DNA of 64,000 nucleotides from Rhizobacter sp. SG703 (GTDB lineage: Bacteria; Pseudomonadota; Gammaproteobacteria; Burkholderiales; Burkholderiaceae_C), in contig NZ_JAAZQK010000003.1 of NCBI RefSeq assembly GCF_012275445.1, forward strand, positions 434,001-498,000, given 5' to 3'. Shown here piece by piece: positions 46,029-55,429 of the stretch. The notes under the pieces were generated by a model. That model was given only the letters and a program-made list of their open reading frames with translations. It had not been told where the DNA came from and searched no databases. The position numbers and the translations under genes were made by a program. How positions within the stretch are numbered: position 1 is the first letter of the stretch; each line of letters starts with the position of its first letter.

Positions 46029-49000
46029 ACCTGTCCGAGCTGTTCATCCGCCGCCCGGTGATGACGGTGCTGCTGAACGCCGCCATCGTCGTCGCCGGCG
46101 TGATCGCGTACACGCGCATCCCGGTGGCTGCGCTGCCGAGCTACAACACGCCGGTGATCAATGTGTCGGCGGCGCTGCCGGGCGCGAGCCCCGAGACGAT
46201 GGCCACCTCGGTCGCGCTGCAGCTGGAGAAGCAGTTCCAGACCATCCCCGGCCTCAGCGTGATCAGCTCGGCCAACACGCTGGGCAGCACCACGGTGACG
46301 CTGGAGTTCGACGAAGGCCGCGACATCGACGCCGCCGCGGTCGACGTGCAGGCCGCGCTGCTGCGCGCGCAGCGCCAGCTGCCGCAGGACATGACCAGCC
46401 CGCCGTCGTACCGCAAGGTCAACCCGGCCGATGCGCCGGTGCTGCTGATCGCGCTGACCTCGCCGTCGCTGAACCTGTCGGACCTGAACGATTTCGCCGA
46501 GCACCTGATCTCGCCGTCGCTGTCGACGCTGGCCGGCGTCGCGCAGGTCAACATCTACGGCCAGAAGCGCTATGCGGTGCGGGTGCGGGTGCAGCCCGAT
46601 GCGCTGGCCGCGCGCAACATCAGCCTCGACGAGCTGAACGCCGCGCTCGGCGCGGCCAACGCCAACACGCCGGTCGGCACGCTGGAAGGCCCGAAGCAGA
46701 CGCTGACGCTGCAGGCGAACCGCCAGCTGCGCAACGCCGCCGAGTTCGCCGAGCTGATCGTCAGCAACCGCAACGGCAACCCGGTGCGGCTGAAGGAGGT
46801 CGCGTCGGTCGAGGACAGCTACGAGACGGTGAAGACCTTCGCCAGCTACAACGGCGAGCCGTCGATCACGCTGGCCATCCTGCGCCAGCCCGACGCCAAC
46901 ACCGTCAAGGTCGTCGACGCGGTGCGCGCTGCGCTGCCGGGCTTCCAGGCGCAGCTGCCGCAGTCGGTGCGCATGAACCTGGTCAACGACCGCTCGGTGT
47001 CGGTGCGCGAATCGCTGCACGACGTGACGCTGACGATGCTCGGCACCATCGTGCTGGTGGTGCTGGTGATCTTCCTGTTCCTGCGCCGCTTCGTCGCGAC
47101 CGCGATCCCGACGCTGTCGCTGCCGGTGTCGCTGGTCGGCGCGATCGCGCTGCTGTGGGGCTTCGGCTACACGCTCGACAACATCTCGCTGCTCGGGCTG
47201 ACGCTGGCGGTCGGCCTGGTGGTCGACGACGCGATCGTGATGCTCGAGAACATCATGCGGCACGTCGAGCATGGCGAGGCGCCGTTCGGCGCGGCGCTGC
47301 GCGGCTCGCGCGAGGTCGGCTTCACCATCATCTCGATCTCCACCTCGCTGATCGCGGTGTTCATCCCGATCTTCTTCATGCCGGGCGTGATCGGGCTGCT
47401 GTTCCACGAGTTCGCGGTGATCGTGTCGCTGGCGATCATCGCGTCGGCCTTCGTCTCGCTGACGCTGGTGCCGATGCTGGCCAGCCGCTTCCTGACCGAC
47501 GATGCGCACAAGAAGGCGCCGGGCGCGCTGGTGCGCTCGTTCGAACGCGGCTTCGACCTGCTGCTCGGCGCGTACTCGCGCTCGCTCGACGTCGCGCTGC
47601 GGCACCGGGTGGCGGTCGTGACGGTCGCGCTGGTCACCTTCATCGCGACCGGCTGGCTGTTCGCAAGCATCCCGAAAGGCTTCTTCCCGCAGGAGGACAT
47701 CGGCCAGCTCAGCGTGCAGACCGAGGCGTCCGAGGACACCTCGTTCCCGGAGATGGTGCGGCTGCAGGACCGCGTCGCGACCATCATCCGCGACGACCCG
47801 AACGTGCAGACCGTCAGCTCGTTCAACGGCGGTGGCGGCGCGCAGAACACCGGCCGCATGTTCGTCAACCTGAAGCCGCATGCGCAGCGCGACGACATGA
47901 CGAAGGTGGTCGAGGGGCTGCGCCGCAAGCTGCGCGACGTGGCCGGCATCACCGTCTTCATGCGCCCGATCCAGAACCTGCAGCTCGGCGGCCGCCAGAG
48001 CAAGGCGCAATACCAATACATCCTGCAGAGCGTGAAGGCCGACGAGCTCAACGACTGGGCGCAGAAGCTGCAAACGAAGCTGCGTGCCGACCCGCTGTTC
48101 CGCGACGTCACCAGCGATTCGCAGCTGCGCGGGCTGCAGGCCTCGCTGAGCATCGACCGCGACCGCGCCAACACGCTCGGGGTGTCGATCGACGCGCTGC
48201 GCTCGGCGCTGTTCAGCGCGTTCGGCGAGCGGCAGGTGTCGACCATCTACACCAGCGTCGACAGCTACCAGGTGATCATGGAGGTGGCGCCCGGCGCCAA
48301 GCAGGACGAGAGCGCGTTCAACAACATCTACGTGCGCTCGACCAGCGGCACGCTGGTACCGATGTCGAGCTTCGCGACCGTCGCGCGCACCGTCGGGCCG
48401 ACCTCGATCAACCACGTCGGCCAGCTGCAGGCGGTGACGGTGTCGTTCAACCTCGCGCCCGGCGCGGCGCTCGGCGACGCGACCGGCAAGATCGAGCACT
48501 ACCGCGAGGAGATCGAGCTGCCGTCGTCCATCATCACCAGCTACGGCGGCGATGCGGCGGTGTTCAAGAGCTCGCAGGGCAGCCAGGCGATCCTGATCGT
48601 CGGCGCGCTGCTGGTCATCTACGTGCTGCTGGGCGTGCTGTACGAAAGCTACATCCACCCGCTGACGATCCTGGCCGGGCTGCCGTCGGCGGCGGTCGGC
48701 GCGCTGCTGACGCTGAAGCTCTTCAACCTCGACCTGACGCTGATCGCGACCATCGGCATCCTGCTGCTGATCGGCATCGTCAAGAAGAACGCGATCATGA
48801 TGATCGACTTCGCGCTCGACCAGCAGCGCACGCAGGGCATGGCGCCCGAGCAGGCGATCCGCGAGGCCTGCGTGCTGCGCTTCCGGCCGATCATGATGAC
48901 GACGCTGGCGGCGTTGATGGGGGCGCTGCCGATCGCGATGGGGCTGGGCGCCGGTGCCGAGCTGCGCCAGCCGCTCGGGCTGGCGGTGGTCGGCGGGCTG

Positions 49001-49111
49001 GTGTTCTCGCAGGCGATCACGCTCTACATCACGCCGGTGATCTACCTGTACCTCGACCGCTTCAGCGGCAAGGGGCCGGTGACGGCGCCGGAGGGCGCCG
49101 CCCAGGTGTAG
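46025..49111 (+). CDS. RND efflux pump permease (MdtB/MdtC-like)
   Basis: 1028 residues from ATG 46025. FIRRPVMTVLLNAAIVVAGVIAYTRIPVAALP is the standard RND start. The core span contains LAVGLVVDDAIVMLENIMRHVEHG, with the two Asp of the proton relay. GIVKKNAIMMIDFALDQQR marks the second half. Twelve spans and two large periplasmic loops are expected. No outer-membrane factor gene follows; the next gene is opposite in strand, so a TolC-like channel must come from elsewhere. Confidence 0.92.
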   Translation: MNLSELFIRRPVMTVLLNAAIVVAGVIAYTRIPVAALPSYNTPVINVSAALPGASPETMATSVALQLEKQFQTIPGLSVISSANTLGSTTVTLEFDEGRDIDAAAVDVQAALLRAQRQLPQDMTSPPSYRKVNPADAPVLLIALTSPSLNLSDLNDFAEHLISPSLSTLAGVAQVNIYGQKRYAVRVRVQPDALAARNISLDELNAALGAANANTPVGTLEGPKQTLTLQANRQLRNAAEFAELIVSNRNGNPVRLKEVASVEDSYETVKTFASYNGEPSITLAILRQPDANTVKVVDAVRAALPGFQAQLPQSVRMNLVNDRSVSVRESLHDVTLTMLGTIVLVVLVIFLFLRRFVATAIPTLSLPVSLVGAIALLWGFGYTLDNISLLGLTLAVGLVVDDAIVMLENIMRHVEHGEAPFGAALRGSREVGFTIISISTSLIAVFIPIFFMPGVIGLLFHEFAVIVSLAIIASAFVSLTLVPMLASRFLTDDAHKKAPGALVRSFERGFDLLLGAYSRSLDVALRHRVAVVTVALVTFIATGWLFASIPKGFFPQEDIGQLSVQTEASEDTSFPEMVRLQDRVATIIRDDPNVQTVSSFNGGGGAQNTGRMFVNLKPHAQRDDMTKVVEGLRRKLRDVAGITVFMRPIQNLQLGGRQSKAQYQYILQSVKADELNDWAQKLQTKLRADPLFRDVTSDSQLRGLQASLSIDRDRANTLGVSIDALRSALFSAFGERQVSTIYTSVDSYQVIMEVAPGAKQDESAFNNIYVRSTSGTLVPMSSFATVARTVGPTSINHVGQLQAVTVSFNLAPGAALGDATGKIEHYREEIELPSSIITSYGGDAAVFKSSQGSQAILIVGALLVIYVLLGVLYESYIHPLTILAGLPSAAVGALLTLKLFNLDLTLIATIGILLLIGIVKKNAIMMIDFALDQQRTQGMAPEQAIREACVLRFRPIMMTTLAALMGALPIAMGLGAGAELRQPLGLAVVGGLVFSQAITLYITPVIYLYLDRFSGKGPVTAPEGAAQV

Positions 49112-49114
49112 CGT

Positions 49115-49636
49115 TCAGTGCAGGTGTGAATTCGACGGCGCCGTCGTCATGATGCTCAACGCCGGCGAGCCGACGGTGCCGGCCGCGATCTCTTCTTCGG
49201 TGGCCTCGCGCACATCGCGCACCTTCAGGTCGAGGCGCAGCGCGATGCCGGCCAGCGGGTGGTTGCCGTCCAGCACCACGTGGGTCGGGTAGACCTCGGT
49301 CACGGTGTAGACGGCCTCGGGCGACAGGCCTTCTGTCGTCGCGCCTTCGGGTGGGCCGTCGAACTGCATGCCGACGTCGACCTGCTCCGGGAAGATCGAG
49401 CGCTCTTCGAAAAACACCAGCTCGGGCTGGTAATCGCCGAAGGCCTGCTCGGGCTCGAGGTGCAGCTTGGTTTCGTAGCCGGCTTCCTGGCCGATCAGCG
49501 CTTCTTCGACCTTCGCGAGCAGGTCGTCGCCACCGACGAAGAACTCGACCGGGGCGTCCAGTTCGTCGATCAGCTGGCCTTGGGCGTCTTCCAGCCGCCA
49601 CGTGAGGGCGACGACGCAGGGGTTCGTGATGAGCAT
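49115..49636 (-). CDS. slyD: FKBP-type peptidyl-prolyl isomerase, SlyD type
   Basis: 173 residues from ATG 49636. VVALTWRLEDAQGQLIDELDAPVEFFVGGDDLLAKVEEALIG and the inserted-flap region (EPEQAFGDYQPELVFFEE) match the SlyD group, which combines isomerase and chaperone activity. The His-rich nickel-binding tail of E. coli SlyD is absent: the protein ends TTAPSNSHLH. Cytoplasmic. Only three bases separate its stop from the pump gene's stop. Confidence 0.85.
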   Translation of the reverse strand: MLITNPCVVALTWRLEDAQGQLIDELDAPVEFFVGGDDLLAKVEEALIGQEAGYETKLHLEPEQAFGDYQPELVFFEERSIFPEQVDVGMQFDGPPEGATTEGLSPEAVYTVTEVYPTHVVLDGNHPLAGIALRLDLKVRDVREATEEEIAAGTVGSPALSIMTTAPSNSHLH

Positions 49637-49672
49637 CCGGGAATGATCGCACAGGCATCGCACAATCGTCGG

Positions 49673-50845
49673 ATGCCCGCACCGACCGCAACCCCTCCCA
49701 CGCCCGGCGTTTTCGCGCCCGGCAGCACCCGTCCCGCCAACCTGCTGGGCGGCCTGTCGCCCGCCGCCTTCATGCGCCGCCACTGGCAGAAGCGCCCGCT
49801 GCTGATCCGCCAGGCGGTGCCCGGCATCGCGCCGATCGTGCCGCGGGCGCAGCTGTTCGAGCTGGCGGCGCGCGAGGATGTCGAATCGCGCCTGATCGTG
49901 CACGGTCAGCGCGGCTGGACGATGAAGCGCGGTCCGCAGGCGCGGCGCGCGCTGCCGGCGGTGTCGCGCCGCGGCTGGACGCTGCTGGTGCAGGGGCTGG
50001 ACCTGCACCTCGATGCCGCACGCGAGCTGCTGTCGTGGTTCCGCTTCGTGCCGGACGCGCGGCTCGACGACCTGATGGTCTCGTGGGCGAGCGACGGCGG
50101 CGGGGTCGGGCCGCATGTCGATTCCTACGACGTGTTCCTGCTGCAGGTGCAGGGCCGGCGGCGCTGGCGCATCGGGCCGGTCGACGATGCGTCGCTCGAA
50201 CCGGATGTGCCGTTGAAGATCCTCAGCCGCTTCGTGCCCGACCAGGAGTGGCTGCTCGAGCCCGGCGACATGCTGTACCTGCCGCCCGGCTGGGGACACG
50301 ACGGCGTCGCCGAGGGCGAGTGCATGACCTGCTCGATCGGCTTTCGTGCCGCCGGCCGCGACGAGCTGGCGACCGAGGTGCTGCAGCGTGTGATCGAAGC
50401 GGTCGACCCGGACGGCGAGGACCCGCTGTACCGCGACCCGTCGCAGCCCGCCACCGACGCGCCGGGCCAGGTGCCGCCGCGGCTGCAGGCGTTCGCCGCC
50501 GACGCGGTGCAACGGCTGCTGCGCGACCCGGCGGCGCTCGCCTGCGCGCTCGGCGAACTGCTGAGCGAGCCGAAGCCGTCGGTCTGGTTCGATGCCGGCG
50601 AGCCGCTGGACGCACCGCAGGCGGTGCGCCTGGACCGCCGTACGCGGATGATGTACGACGATCGGCATGTCTTCATCAACGGTGATTCGTTTCGCGCGGC
50701 GGGCCGCGATGCGCGGCTGATGCGCCTGCTGGCGGACGAGCGCTGCCTGGCGCTTGCCGATGTCGCCCGGCTGAGCGACGATGCCTTCGAGCTGCTCGGG
50801 CAGTGGGCGCATGCCGGCTGGGTGCGCGCCGTGCACGAGACCTGA
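49673..50845 (+). CDS. roxA: JmjC/cupin ribosomal protein hydroxylase (RoxA/YcfD type)
   Basis: 390 residues from ATG 49673 (an in-frame ATG lies at 49643). The Fe(II) ligands are visible: His148 and Asp150 (GPHVDSYDVFLLQVQGRRRW) and His209 (LPPGWGHDGV). The N-terminal segment MRRHWQKRPLLIRQA and the C-terminal dimerisation/winged-helix region fit YcfD, which hydroxylates an Arg of ribosomal protein L16. Requires 2-oxoglutarate and O2. Divergent from slyD. Confidence 0.88.
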   Translation: MPAPTATPPTPGVFAPGSTRPANLLGGLSPAAFMRRHWQKRPLLIRQAVPGIAPIVPRAQLFELAAREDVESRLIVHGQRGWTMKRGPQARRALPAVSRRGWTLLVQGLDLHLDAARELLSWFRFVPDARLDDLMVSWASDGGGVGPHVDSYDVFLLQVQGRRRWRIGPVDDASLEPDVPLKILSRFVPDQEWLLEPGDMLYLPPGWGHDGVAEGECMTCSIGFRAAGRDELATEVLQRVIEAVDPDGEDPLYRDPSQPATDAPGQVPPRLQAFAADAVQRLLRDPAALACALGELLSEPKPSVWFDAGEPLDAPQAVRLDRRTRMMYDDRHVFINGDSFRAAGRDARLMRLLADERCLALADVARLSDDAFELLGQWAHAGWVRAVHET

Positions 50846-50865
50846 GCCACGCCAAGGAGCACACG

Positions 50866-51381
50866 ATGGAAGAGGTGGAAGGCAGCGGCGATGCACCAGG
50901 CAATGGACACCGCATCATCACGTCGCGCAGCGAGTTCCTGCAGGCCCTGCGCGACGGCTTCGCGCTCGCGGCCGCGCAGGGCTGCCGCGAGCTCCTGCTG
51001 AGCGATCCCGATTTTGCCGACTGGCCGCTAGGCGAGCCCGCGGTGCTCGATCATCTGACGCGCTGGGCGTTCGCGCACCGCAAGCTGACGATGCTGGGCG
51101 GGCACTTCGACGAGGTGTCGCGACGCCATGCGCGCTTTGCGCAGTGGCGGCGCCAGTGGTCGCACATCGTCGAATGCCGCTCGCCCGACAGCGACGACGA
51201 GCGCGACATCCCGACGCTGCTGCTGGCGCCCGGGCTGGTCACGCTGAAGCTGCTGAACCGCGCTCAGTACCGCGCGAGCTGGTCCACCGACGAGGGCGAT
51301 TCGGTGCGTGCCCACGAACACCTTGATGCACTTTTGCAACGCTCGGTCGAGGCCTTTCCTGCGACAACGCTGGGTCTATAG
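50866..51381 (+). CDS. Conserved-looking cytosolic protein, unknown function
   Basis: 171 residues from ATG 50866 with AAGGAG upstream. RIITSRSEFLQALRDGFALAAAQGCRELLLSDPDFADWPLG, a central LTRWAFAHRKLTMLGGHFDEVSRRHARFAQWRRQW and an acidic DSDDERDIPTLL stretch suggest a compact alpha/beta protein related to the uncharacterised DUF7931-type group of betaproteobacteria. It follows roxA by 20 bases in the same direction, so the two are probably co-transcribed. Role unknown. Confidence 0.75.
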   Translation: MEEVEGSGDAPGNGHRIITSRSEFLQALRDGFALAAAQGCRELLLSDPDFADWPLGEPAVLDHLTRWAFAHRKLTMLGGHFDEVSRRHARFAQWRRQWSHIVECRSPDSDDERDIPTLLLAPGLVTLKLLNRAQYRASWSTDEGDSVRAHEHLDALLQRSVEAFPATTLGL

Positions 51382-51400
51382 GGTATGCACTGCGTCTGCG

Positions 51401-51406
51401 TATAAT
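51401..51406 (+). promoter_or_regulatory. Candidate -10 box (TATAAT)
   Basis: A consensus TATAAT stands out in GC-rich sequence, 130 bases upstream of the Ala-rich lipoprotein ATG. No matching -35 at standard spacing is clear. Confidence 0.45.
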
Positions 51407-51493
51407 CGTGGGCTGGGCCTTGGAAACGCTCGAGCTTTCCTGGGTCTGAATGCGTTGGGGATCTGCCGTGGATCGAATGATCGGAGGGTTCCC

Positions 51494-51511
51494 ACAATTA
51501 CCGGTAATTGT
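51494..51511. promoter_or_regulatory. Perfect 18-bp palindrome in the leader of the lipoprotein gene
   Basis: ACAATTACCGGTAATTGT is a full palindrome, 24 bases before ATG 51536. It is unusually AT-rich for this genome. It could be a repressor site or an RNA hairpin near the ribosome site. Confidence 0.6.
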
Positions 51512-51535
51512 CTGAACCTTTCATTGAGGATAAGT

Positions 51536-51769
51536 ATGAAAAAGTCGCTTCTGTTGGCTTCCCTGGTTGCTGCTGTTGCTCTGGCCGCTTGCGGCAAGAA
51601 GCCGGAAGAGGCCGCTCCGGCGCCCGCTCCGGTTGCTGCTCCGGCTCCCGCTCCCGCCCCGGTGGCTGATGCCGCTGCTTCGGGTGCCGCAATGGCCGCT
51701 TCGGCTGCCATGGACGCTGCTTCGGGCGCCGCGATGGCCGCTTCGGGCGCTGCTTCCGCCGCCAAGTAA
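51536..51769 (+). CDS. Small Ala/Pro-rich lipoprotein
   Basis: 77 residues from ATG 51536 (TTGAGGA upstream). Signal MKKSLLLASLVAAVALAAC gives lipobox LAAC (Cys19). The mature part is low-complexity: Ala-Pro repeats (APAPAPVAAPAPAPAPV), then Ala/Ser/Gly/Met repeats (AASGAAMAAS twice). Probably an unstructured envelope lipoprotein. Own promoter and terminator suggest strong, separate expression. Confidence 0.75.
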   Translation: MKKSLLLASLVAAVALAACGKKPEEAAPAPAPVAAPAPAPAPVADAAASGAAMAASAAMDAASGAAMAASGAASAAK

Positions 51770-51792
51770 TCGCTTTCCAGCGATGATGAAAG

Positions 51793-51814
51793 AGCCGCCT
51801 TCGGGCGGCTTTTT
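51793..51814 (+). terminator. Intrinsic terminator
   Basis: AGCCGCC-TTCG-GGCGGCT is followed by a run of T (T5). It ends the lipoprotein transcript and lies just before the 3' end of the convergent MBL gene. Confidence 0.85.
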
Positions 51815-51827
51815 CACGTCGGTGCTT

Positions 51828-52607
51828 TCAGCGCAACGACAGCCAGCCGAAGCCGAGTGCCGGGTCGGCCACGGTGATGTCGTCCGCGTTGCCGCCGGTC
51901 ACACCGAGCAACGCCTGCACCGCCAGCTCGGGCCGGTTGTTCTGCCGGCTCAGGTGCGCGGCCACCAGGTGGCGCAGGCCGCCGTGCAGGCAGGCCGCGA
52001 GGATCTCGGCCGCCGTCTCGTTCGACAGGTGTCCGAGCCGGCCGCCGACGCGCCGCTTCAGCGAGGCCGGGTAGCTCGAGTTCGCGAGCATCTCGACGTC
52101 GTGGTTGCATTCCAGCAGCAGCGCGTCGCAGTGCTGCAGGTGTGCGACGACATGCGCCGTCGACGAACCGATGTCGGTCAGCACGCCCAGGCAGGCGTTG
52201 CCGTCGGTCACGCGCAGCTGCAGCGGTTCGTTGGCGTCGTGCGGCACCGTGTAGGGCTGCAGCTGCAGGTCGCCGATGGCGATCGGCTCGCCGTCGCGGG
52301 CCACGTTCAGCCACTCCTGCGCCGCCGGGTCGCCGATCGCGCGCCAGGTGCCCTGGCTGGTCCACAGCGGAACATGGTGCCGGCGCGCGAGCGTCAGCGC
52401 ACAGCCGACGTGGTCGCCGTGCTCGTGGGTCACGAACACCGCGTCGATGTCGTCGACGGCGAGCCCGGTGCGCGACAGCCGCAGCGTCAGCTCGCGCAGC
52501 GAGAAGCCGCTGTCGATCAGCAGCCGCGTGGTGCTGGAGCCGCTCGTGGCCTCGACGAGCGTCGCGTTGCCGGTGCTGCCGCTGCCGAGGCTGCAGAAGC
52601 GCAGCAT
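51828..52607 (-). CDS. MBL-fold metallohydrolase (YycJ/WalJ-like)
   Basis: 259 residues. FCSLGSGSTGNATLV, FVTHEHGDHVG (zinc-binding HxHxDH) and LLECNHDVEML are typical of the YycJ/WalJ group of beta-lactamase-fold hydrolases, some of which act on nucleic acids. Last gene of a leftward chain beginning at the MFS gene; 31 bases separate it from bamC. Confidence 0.85.
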   Translation of the reverse strand: MLRFCSLGSGSTGNATLVEATSGSSTTRLLIDSGFSLRELTLRLSRTGLAVDDIDAVFVTHEHGDHVGCALTLARRHHVPLWTSQGTWRAIGDPAAQEWLNVARDGEPIAIGDLQLQPYTVPHDANEPLQLRVTDGNACLGVLTDIGSSTAHVVAHLQHCDALLLECNHDVEMLANSSYPASLKRRVGGRLGHLSNETAAEILAACLHGGLRHLVAAHLSRQNNRPELAVQALLGVTGGNADDITVADPALGFGWLSLR

Positions 52608-52638
52608 GCGGGGTGCCTCGCTGCCGTCGGCCGGGGGC

Positions 52639-53811
52639 TTACTTCAGTTCGTCGACCAGCAGGCCGACGATGCGCTTGCCGGCGTCGCCGTTCTCCGGCT
52701 CGCCCTTGCTGTCGAGCACCGAGATCAGGCTGGCATCGCCCTGGCCGACCACGCGCACGCGGTACTTCACCGGCGCGAAATTGCCCTTCTCGCCGGTGCC
52801 GAACAGGCGGCCGAAGAAGCCGGGCTCTTCCTTGCCGGCCATCGCCGGGTCGACATAGCGCACGAAGTAGACGCCCTGCGTGCGGTCGCGGTCTTCGACG
52901 GTGAAGCCGCTGCGGTCGAGCGCGAGCCCGACCCGGCGCCAGGCGCGGTCGAAGGCGTCGTCGACCTGCAGCGTCGCTGCGGCCTGGCCGGTCAGCTCAC
53001 GTGCATGCGGCGTGGCCGAAGCCGGCGCCGATGCGGCTTGCTGCGAAGCCAGCTTGGCCTGCTCATCCTTCGCGCCGAGCTTCACCAGCAGGCGCGACAG
53101 CATTTCGCTTTCGAGGTCGGGGTCGTTCGGGCGCGGTTCCCAGGTCGTCGACTCCTTTTGCTGGCCGACGTAGACCTCGCGCAGCCCGCGGTGCGCGATG
53201 TGGATCTCGGTGCCGTTGGCGCCGCGCTCGACGCGGGTGCGGTACTTGTCGCGCTCGCCGGTGGAATACAAGCCGTCGATCACCCGGCCCAGCGTGCGGC
53301 GCAGCAGGTCGTCCGGCAGCTTCGCGCGGTTCTCGGCCCATTCGGTTTCCATCACGCCGGCCTCGGGCTGGTCGAGCGAGATCGTCAGGCCGCGCTCTTT
53401 CCAGAACGCCTGCAGCTGCGGCCACACCTGTTCGGGTGTCTGCGTGGTGACGACCCAGCGCTGGTCGCCCTGGCGTTCCAGCCGGGCCTGGCCGAGCGCG
53501 TTCGGCGCCACGGCCTGCGTCGCCGGGCCGGCGGCCTGGCCCGAGCCTGCGGCCAGCTGCGGATTCTGGAAGGTGGTGGCGCTGATGGTGCCGCCGCTCT
53601 GCACGTTGTAGCGCGAGTCGTTCTGCAGCTGGGTCAGGTCGGGCGGCACGTCGAGTGGCGTCGCCTTCGCGGTCGCGCTCTTGTAGTCGACCTTCTCACC
53701 GGTCACGGCCGTCTCGATCGTGGTGCAACCGGCGGCGGCGAGCCCCAGGGCGAGGGCGGCGGCAATGGCCTTGGCGAGAGGGTTCAGGGGAAAACGGGTC
53801 ACGTTGTGCAT
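52639..53811 (-). CDS. bamC: Outer-membrane assembly lipoprotein BamC
   Basis: 390 residues. The signal ends AAAGCTT (Cys29). An unstructured N-terminal stretch (VDYKSATAKATPLDVPPDLTQLQNDSRYNV) matches the BamC segment that binds BamD, followed by two helix-grip domains (QRWVVTTQTPEQVWPQLQAFWKERG; FDRAWRRVGLALDRSGFTVEDRDRTQG). Part of the Bam complex that inserts beta-barrel proteins. The position directly after dapA is a conserved proteobacterial arrangement. Confidence 0.92.
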   Translation of the reverse strand: MHNVTRFPLNPLAKAIAAALALGLAAAGCTTIETAVTGEKVDYKSATAKATPLDVPPDLTQLQNDSRYNVQSGGTISATTFQNPQLAAGSGQAAGPATQAVAPNALGQARLERQGDQRWVVTTQTPEQVWPQLQAFWKERGLTISLDQPEAGVMETEWAENRAKLPDDLLRRTLGRVIDGLYSTGERDKYRTRVERGANGTEIHIAHRGLREVYVGQQKESTTWEPRPNDPDLESEMLSRLLVKLGAKDEQAKLASQQAASAPASATPHARELTGQAAATLQVDDAFDRAWRRVGLALDRSGFTVEDRDRTQGVYFVRYVDPAMAGKEEPGFFGRLFGTGEKGNFAPVKYRVRVVGQGDASLISVLDSKGEPENGDAGKRIVGLLVDELK

Positions 53812-53928
53812 CTCCGAGGACAGTGCCGCAAGGGGCGCCGGCCGGGCCGGTGGAAGGATGAAGGGTGGGAAGGCTGGAACAGCGGGCGGGCGAATGGTCG
53901 GCGGGTCAGCGCAGGCGGCGCGGGCCGC

Positions 53929-54810
53929 TCACAGCAGACCCGATTCGCGCATCGCTTGTTCCACCGTGGCCTGGCCGGCGGGCGTCAGCCCGACGATCGG
54001 CAGCCGCAGCGTCGCGCCGCAGCGTCCCAGTCGCGACAAGGCCCATTTGGTGGGCGCCGGGCTCGGCTCGACGAACAGGTTCTTGTGCAGCGGCAGCAGC
54101 TTCAGGTGGAGGGCGGTGGCCTCGCGCGCCTGGCCAGCCAGCGCCGCCTTGCACAGCTCGTGCATCGCGCGCGGTGCGACGTTGGCGGTGACGCTGACGT
54201 TGCCGTGGCCGCCCAGCAGCATCAGCGCGACCGCGGTCGGGTCGTCGCCCGAATAGATGGAGAAGCCTTCGGGCGCGTTGCGCACCAGCCAGCCGGCGCG
54301 CTCGATGTTGCCGGTGGCTTCCTTGATGCCGACGATGCCGGGGATCTGCGCCAGCCGAAGCGTGGTCTCGGGCAGCATGTCCGCCACCGTGCGGCCGGGG
54401 ACGTTGTACAGCACCATCGGGATGTCCACCGCCTCGGCGATGGCCTTGAAGTGCTGGTAGATGCCTTCCTGCGACGGCTTGTTGTAGTACGGCACGACCG
54501 ACAGCGTGCAGTCGGCGCCTGCCTTGCGGGCATAGCGCGAATGCTCGATGGCCTCGCGGGTGGAGTTGGCGCCGGTGCCGGCCATGATCGGCACGCGGCC
54601 GCGCGCATGTTCGACCGCGACGCGGATGATCTCCCAGTGCTCCTCGACCGAGACCGTGGGGCTTTCGCCGGTCGTGCCGACGACGCCGATGCAGTCGGTG
54701 CCTTCGTCGATGTGCCAGTCGATCAGGCGGCGCAGCGCGTCATAGTCGACGCTGCCGTCCTCGTGCATCGGCGTGATCAGCGCGACGATGCTGCCAACAA
54801 TGGGTTTCAT
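53929..54810 (-). CDS. dapA: 4-hydroxy-tetrahydrodipicolinate synthase
   Basis: 293 residues from ATG 54810. [39 protein letters not shown], the catalytic Tyr in VLYNVPGRT and the Schiff-base Lys in [11 protein letters not shown] are all present. It condenses pyruvate with aspartate semialdehyde, the first committed step to lysine and meso-diaminopimelate. Upstream of bamC in the same direction. Confidence 0.95.
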   Translation of the reverse strand: MKPIVGSIVALITPMHEDGSVDYDALRRLIDWHIDEGTDCIGVVGTTGESPTVSVEEHWEIIRVAVEHARGRVPIMAGTGANSTREAIEHSRYARKAGADCTLSVVPYYNKPSQEGIYQHFKAIAEAVDIPMVLYNVPGRTVADMLPETTLRLAQIPGIVGIKEATGNIERAGWLVRNAPEGFSIYSGDDPTAVALMLLGGHGNVSVTANVAPRAMHELCKAALAGQAREATALHLKLLPLHKNLFVEPSPAPTKWALSRLGRCGATLRLPIVGLTPAGQATVEQAMRESGLL

Positions 54811-54835
54811 GCGGGATCCTCGGAATCCGCGGATT

Positions 54836-55429
54836 TTACTCACCCTGCGGGGGGTGCCCTGCGTCCAGCAGATAACGCGGGATTTCACCCGGTCCGCCGG
54901 GGTCGGCGGCGGCCCTCACCGCGGCGATGCGCTGCACGAAGCGGGCGGGCGATCCGAGGAAGCCGTCCTCGAACGCGACGATCCGAAGCCCGCGTGCCGC
55001 GTCGAGCAGCTCGCCCGGGCGCAGCAGGAACTCCGGATTCGACGGCCGCCCCACGCCTTGCTGGCCGTGCGCGAAGGTTTCGTAGATCAGCACGCCGCCT
55101 TCGGCCAGCGCCTCGCACAGCGTCGGCAGTAGCGGGCGCCACAGGTAGTTCGTGACGACGACCGCATCGAAACGGCGGTCCGGCAGCGACCACGGGCCGG
55201 CCTCGATGTCGGCCAGCACCACGTCGGCGATCGGATGCAGCGCCTCGGTGGCGGCCGCGTCGCGGTCGAGCGCCGTCACGTGGCAGCCGCGGCCGGCGAA
55301 CCAGCGCACGTGGCGGCCGCTGCCGCAGGCCACGTCGAGCACGCTGGCGCCCGGCGCGATCAGGTGCGACCAGCGCTGCACCCACGCCGAGGGTGCCGGT
55401 GCGGCCTGCAGAGGCGGCGTCGCGCTCAT
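54836..55429 (-). CDS. Class I SAM-dependent methyltransferase
   Basis: 197 residues from ATG 55429. [28 protein letters not shown] is the SAM-binding motif I and post-[23 protein letters not shown] motif [28 protein letters not shown] follows the TehB/tellurite-resistance-like pattern. The substrate is unknown. It overlaps the SDR gene by four bases (ATGA), so the two are co-translated. Confidence 0.85.
   Translation of the reverse strand: MSATPPLQAAPAPSAWVQRWSHLIAPGASVLDVACGSGRHVRWFAGRGCHVTALDRDAAATEALHPIADVVLADIEAGPWSLPDRRFDAVVVTNYLWRPLLPTLCEALAEGGVLIYETFAHGQQGVGRPSNPEFLLRPGELLDAARGLRIVAFEDGFLGSPARFVQRIAAVRAAADPGGPGEIPRYLLDAGHPPQGE

Noticed and set aside
45785..48658. 957-codon minus-strand frame
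   Set aside because: Antisense to the RND permease; dominated by Arg, His, Gln and Asp with no domain.
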